Part shown: positions 5,423-6,391 of the stretch, piece after piece
Position numbering within the stretch: the first letter of the stretch is position 1
Layout of the letters: each line of letters opens with the position of its first letter
Notes under the pieces: generated by a model
Databases searched by the model: none
What the model was told of the DNA's origin: nothing
What the model saw: the letters and a program-made list of their open reading frames with translations, nothing else
Source of the DNA: Candidatus Portnoyibacteriota bacterium
GTDB lineage: Bacteria > Patescibacteriota > Minisyncoccia > Portnoybacterales > GWB1-42-6
Reading direction: 5' to 3'
Assembly: GCA_028717445.1 (NCBI GenBank)
Contig: JAQUNU010000040.1
Span: forward strand, 1-6,391
Length of the DNA: 6,391 nucleotides
Made by a program: the position numbers and the translations under genes

Positions 5423-5450
5423 GCCGCTTTTTTGGTGTCAAAAAAGCGGC
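5423..5450. repeat. Perfect 12-bp hairpin just after atpD
   Basis: GCCGCTTTTTTG (5423-5434) and CAAAAAAGCGGC (5439-5450) around a 4-nt loop, starting 9 nt beyond the atpD stop codon. No U-tract follows the stem on the minus strand, so termination is not its obvious role. It could protect the atpD 3' end or, with its partner at 5064-5091, mark the edge of a repeat element. Confidence 0.8.
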
Positions 5451-5459
5451 AAACTAAAT

Positions 5460-6391
5460 CTATTTCTGTCCCACTTCTTCAATTCCGCCTTTCATATAGA
5501 AATCGCCTTCGTTTTTATCATCATGTTTGCCTTCCAATATTTCTTTAAAGCCGCGGATGGTTTCGGAAAGTTTGACATATTTACCCGGCCGACCGGTGAA
5601 AGCCTCGGCTACGGCGCAAGGCTGGGATAAAAATCTTTGGATTTTTCTGGCGCGCATAACCGTCAACTTGTCTTCGTCGGATAATTCTTCCATGCCCAAG
5701 ATGGCGATGATATCTTGTAAATCTTTGTAGCGCTGCAGAACTTTTTGCACGCCGCGGGCGACTTCATAATGTTCTTTGCCCACGATTTTTGGATCAAGAA
5801 TCAAGGAAGACGAGTCCAGCGGATCAACCGCCGGGTAGAGGCCAAGTTCGGTCAGACTTCTTGAAAGCACCACGGTTGAGTCCAAATGGGAAAAAGTCGT
5901 GGCTGGCGCCGGGTCGGTCAAGTCGTCAGCCGGCACGTAGACCGCCTGGATGGAAGTGATCGATCCTTTGTTGGTGGAAGTTATCCTTTCTTGCAGTTCG
6001 CCCATCTCCGAGGCCAATGTCGGTTGATAGCCGACAGCCGAAGGCATGCGGCCGAGCAAGGCCGAAACCTCGGAGCCAGCCTGGGTGAAGCGGAAAATAT
6101 TGTCAATAAAAAGCAGAACGTCCTGATTTTGTTCGTCGCGGAAAAATTCAGCCACTGAGAGTCCGGTTAAGGCCACGCGCGCTCTGGCTCCGGGCGGCTC
6201 GTTCATCTGGCCAAAGACCATCGAAACTTTATCAATAACGCCAGATTCGTTCATCTCTTTGTAAAGATCGTTTCCTTCGCGAGTGCGTTCCCCCACTCCG
6301 GCAAACACTGAATAGCCGCCGTGTTCCTGGGCGATGTTGTGGATCAATTCCATGATAATAACGGTTTTGCCGACGCCCGCGCCGCCGAACA
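5460..6391 (-). CDS. atpD: F1F0 ATP synthase beta subunit, 5' end missing
   Basis: The last 309 residues of the catalytic F1 beta subunit; the N-terminal third lies beyond the right edge. Numbering the visible residues from 1: Walker A GGAGVGKT (2-9), the catalytic Glu in GERTREGND (E34), Walker B VLLFID (91-96), GRMPSAVGYQPTL (113-125), the ADDLTDPAPATTF segment, YPAVDPLDSSS (185-195), and the DELSEED-type motif as EELSDED (234-240). Together with the noncatalytic alpha subunit it binds and turns over ATP at the membrane-bound complex. Two positions differ from the usual family sequence: SQPC (C258) where SQPF is typical, and Leu196 in place of the Arg in DSTSR. The C-terminus FYMKGGIEEVGQK is family-like and complete. 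The gene is followed by the repeat spacer, then atpC. Confidence 0.97.
   Translation of the reverse strand, partial: FGGAGVGKTVIIMELIHNIAQEHGGYSVFAGVGERTREGNDLYKEMNESGVIDKVSMVFGQMNEPPGARARVALTGLSVAEFFRDEQNQDVLLFIDNIFRFTQAGSEVSALLGRMPSAVGYQPTLASEMGELQERITSTNKGSITSIQAVYVPADDLTDPAPATTFSHLDSTVVLSRSLTELGLYPAVDPLDSSSLILDPKIVGKEHYEVARGVQKVLQRYKDLQDIIAILGMEELSDEDKLTVMRARKIQRFLSQPCAVAEAFTGRPGKYVKLSETIRGFKEILEGKHDDKNEGDFYMKGGIEEVGQK

Larger units (their letters stand above)
5027..5459. repeat. Palindrome-rich non-coding spacer between atpD and atpC
   Basis: A 433-bp gene-free stretch. In order from the left it holds a small stem GCCGC/GCGGC (5040-5055), a perfect 11-bp hairpin (5064-5091), a 126-bp imperfect palindrome (5112-5237), a wobble-containing stem around AAGGCCTT (5255-5268), a TCTGA/TCAGA stem (5283-5300), a 10-bp inverted repeat (5323-5367) and a perfect 12-bp hairpin (5423-5450). 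A 14-bp inverted repeat ties 5112-5125 to 5388-5401. The two flanking hairpins share a plan: a GC-rich foot followed by T5-6 and G, then the mirror image. I see no real gene or transposase remnant. It resembles a non-autonomous repeat (REP or MITE-like) that copies itself between genes; copy number elsewhere cannot be seen here. Confidence 0.65.

Noticed and set aside
5027..5459. CRISPR array
   Set aside because: The repeats are inverted and differ in length; there is no regularly spaced direct repeat.

Overview
All eight well-supported protein genes lie on the minus strand, so the window reads from right to left. The gene set suggests a small-genome bacterium of the Patescibacteria/CPR (Parcubacteria-like) type. 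The pointers are an F-type ATP synthase operon followed by a short beta-carbonic-anhydrase-like gene and a TraR/DksA C4 zinc-finger gene, mostly weak or absent Shine-Dalgarno sites, very tight gene junctions, and a palindrome-rich spacer. This placement is inference. TGA is used as a stop by at least two genes (1156-1158 and 3710-3712), so the recoded TGA=Gly code of some CPR lineages does not apply.

Right part (4082-6391): the 3' two-thirds of atpD (F1 beta) runs off the right edge. A 433-bp gene-free spacer (5027-5459) follows, then atpC (F1 epsilon), whose stop codon overlaps the start of a carbonic-anhydrase-like gene in a TAATG junction. The spacer is built from perfect hairpins, a 126-bp imperfect palindrome and a 14-bp inverted repeat placed far apart. 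It looks like a compact non-coding repeat element inside an essential operon and is the most interesting part of the window.

Middle (1929-4081): dksA-like, a PlsC-like acyltransferase and a 7TM sensor-like protein form a tight cluster. The first two overlap by 25 nt and the next gap is 9 nt. The 7TM protein has the coiled-coil linker typical of histidine kinases but ends without any kinase domain. A possible promoter with almost no leader precedes dksA.

Left part (1-1928): two apparently autonomous units. A lipoprotein gene has its own consensus-like promoter (1878-1907), a strong Shine-Dalgarno site (1783-1790) and a terminator hairpin (1119-1146). After a 37-nt gap come a candidate 40-aa ORF (964-1086), a hairpin/T-run terminator (914-939) and directly a second near-consensus promoter (887-915) for a transglutaminase-like protein (55-888). 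That promoter overlaps the upstream-most ATG, which puts that start in doubt. Positions 1-54 show nothing I can support.

Functionally, the right half is energy metabolism (F1 ATPase) with a possible bicarbonate/CO2 enzyme and a transcription-factor-like zinc finger. The middle concerns the membrane (phospholipid acylation, membrane sensing). The left concerns the cell surface or protein processing. No CRISPR array, tRNA, rRNA or transposase gene is visible.
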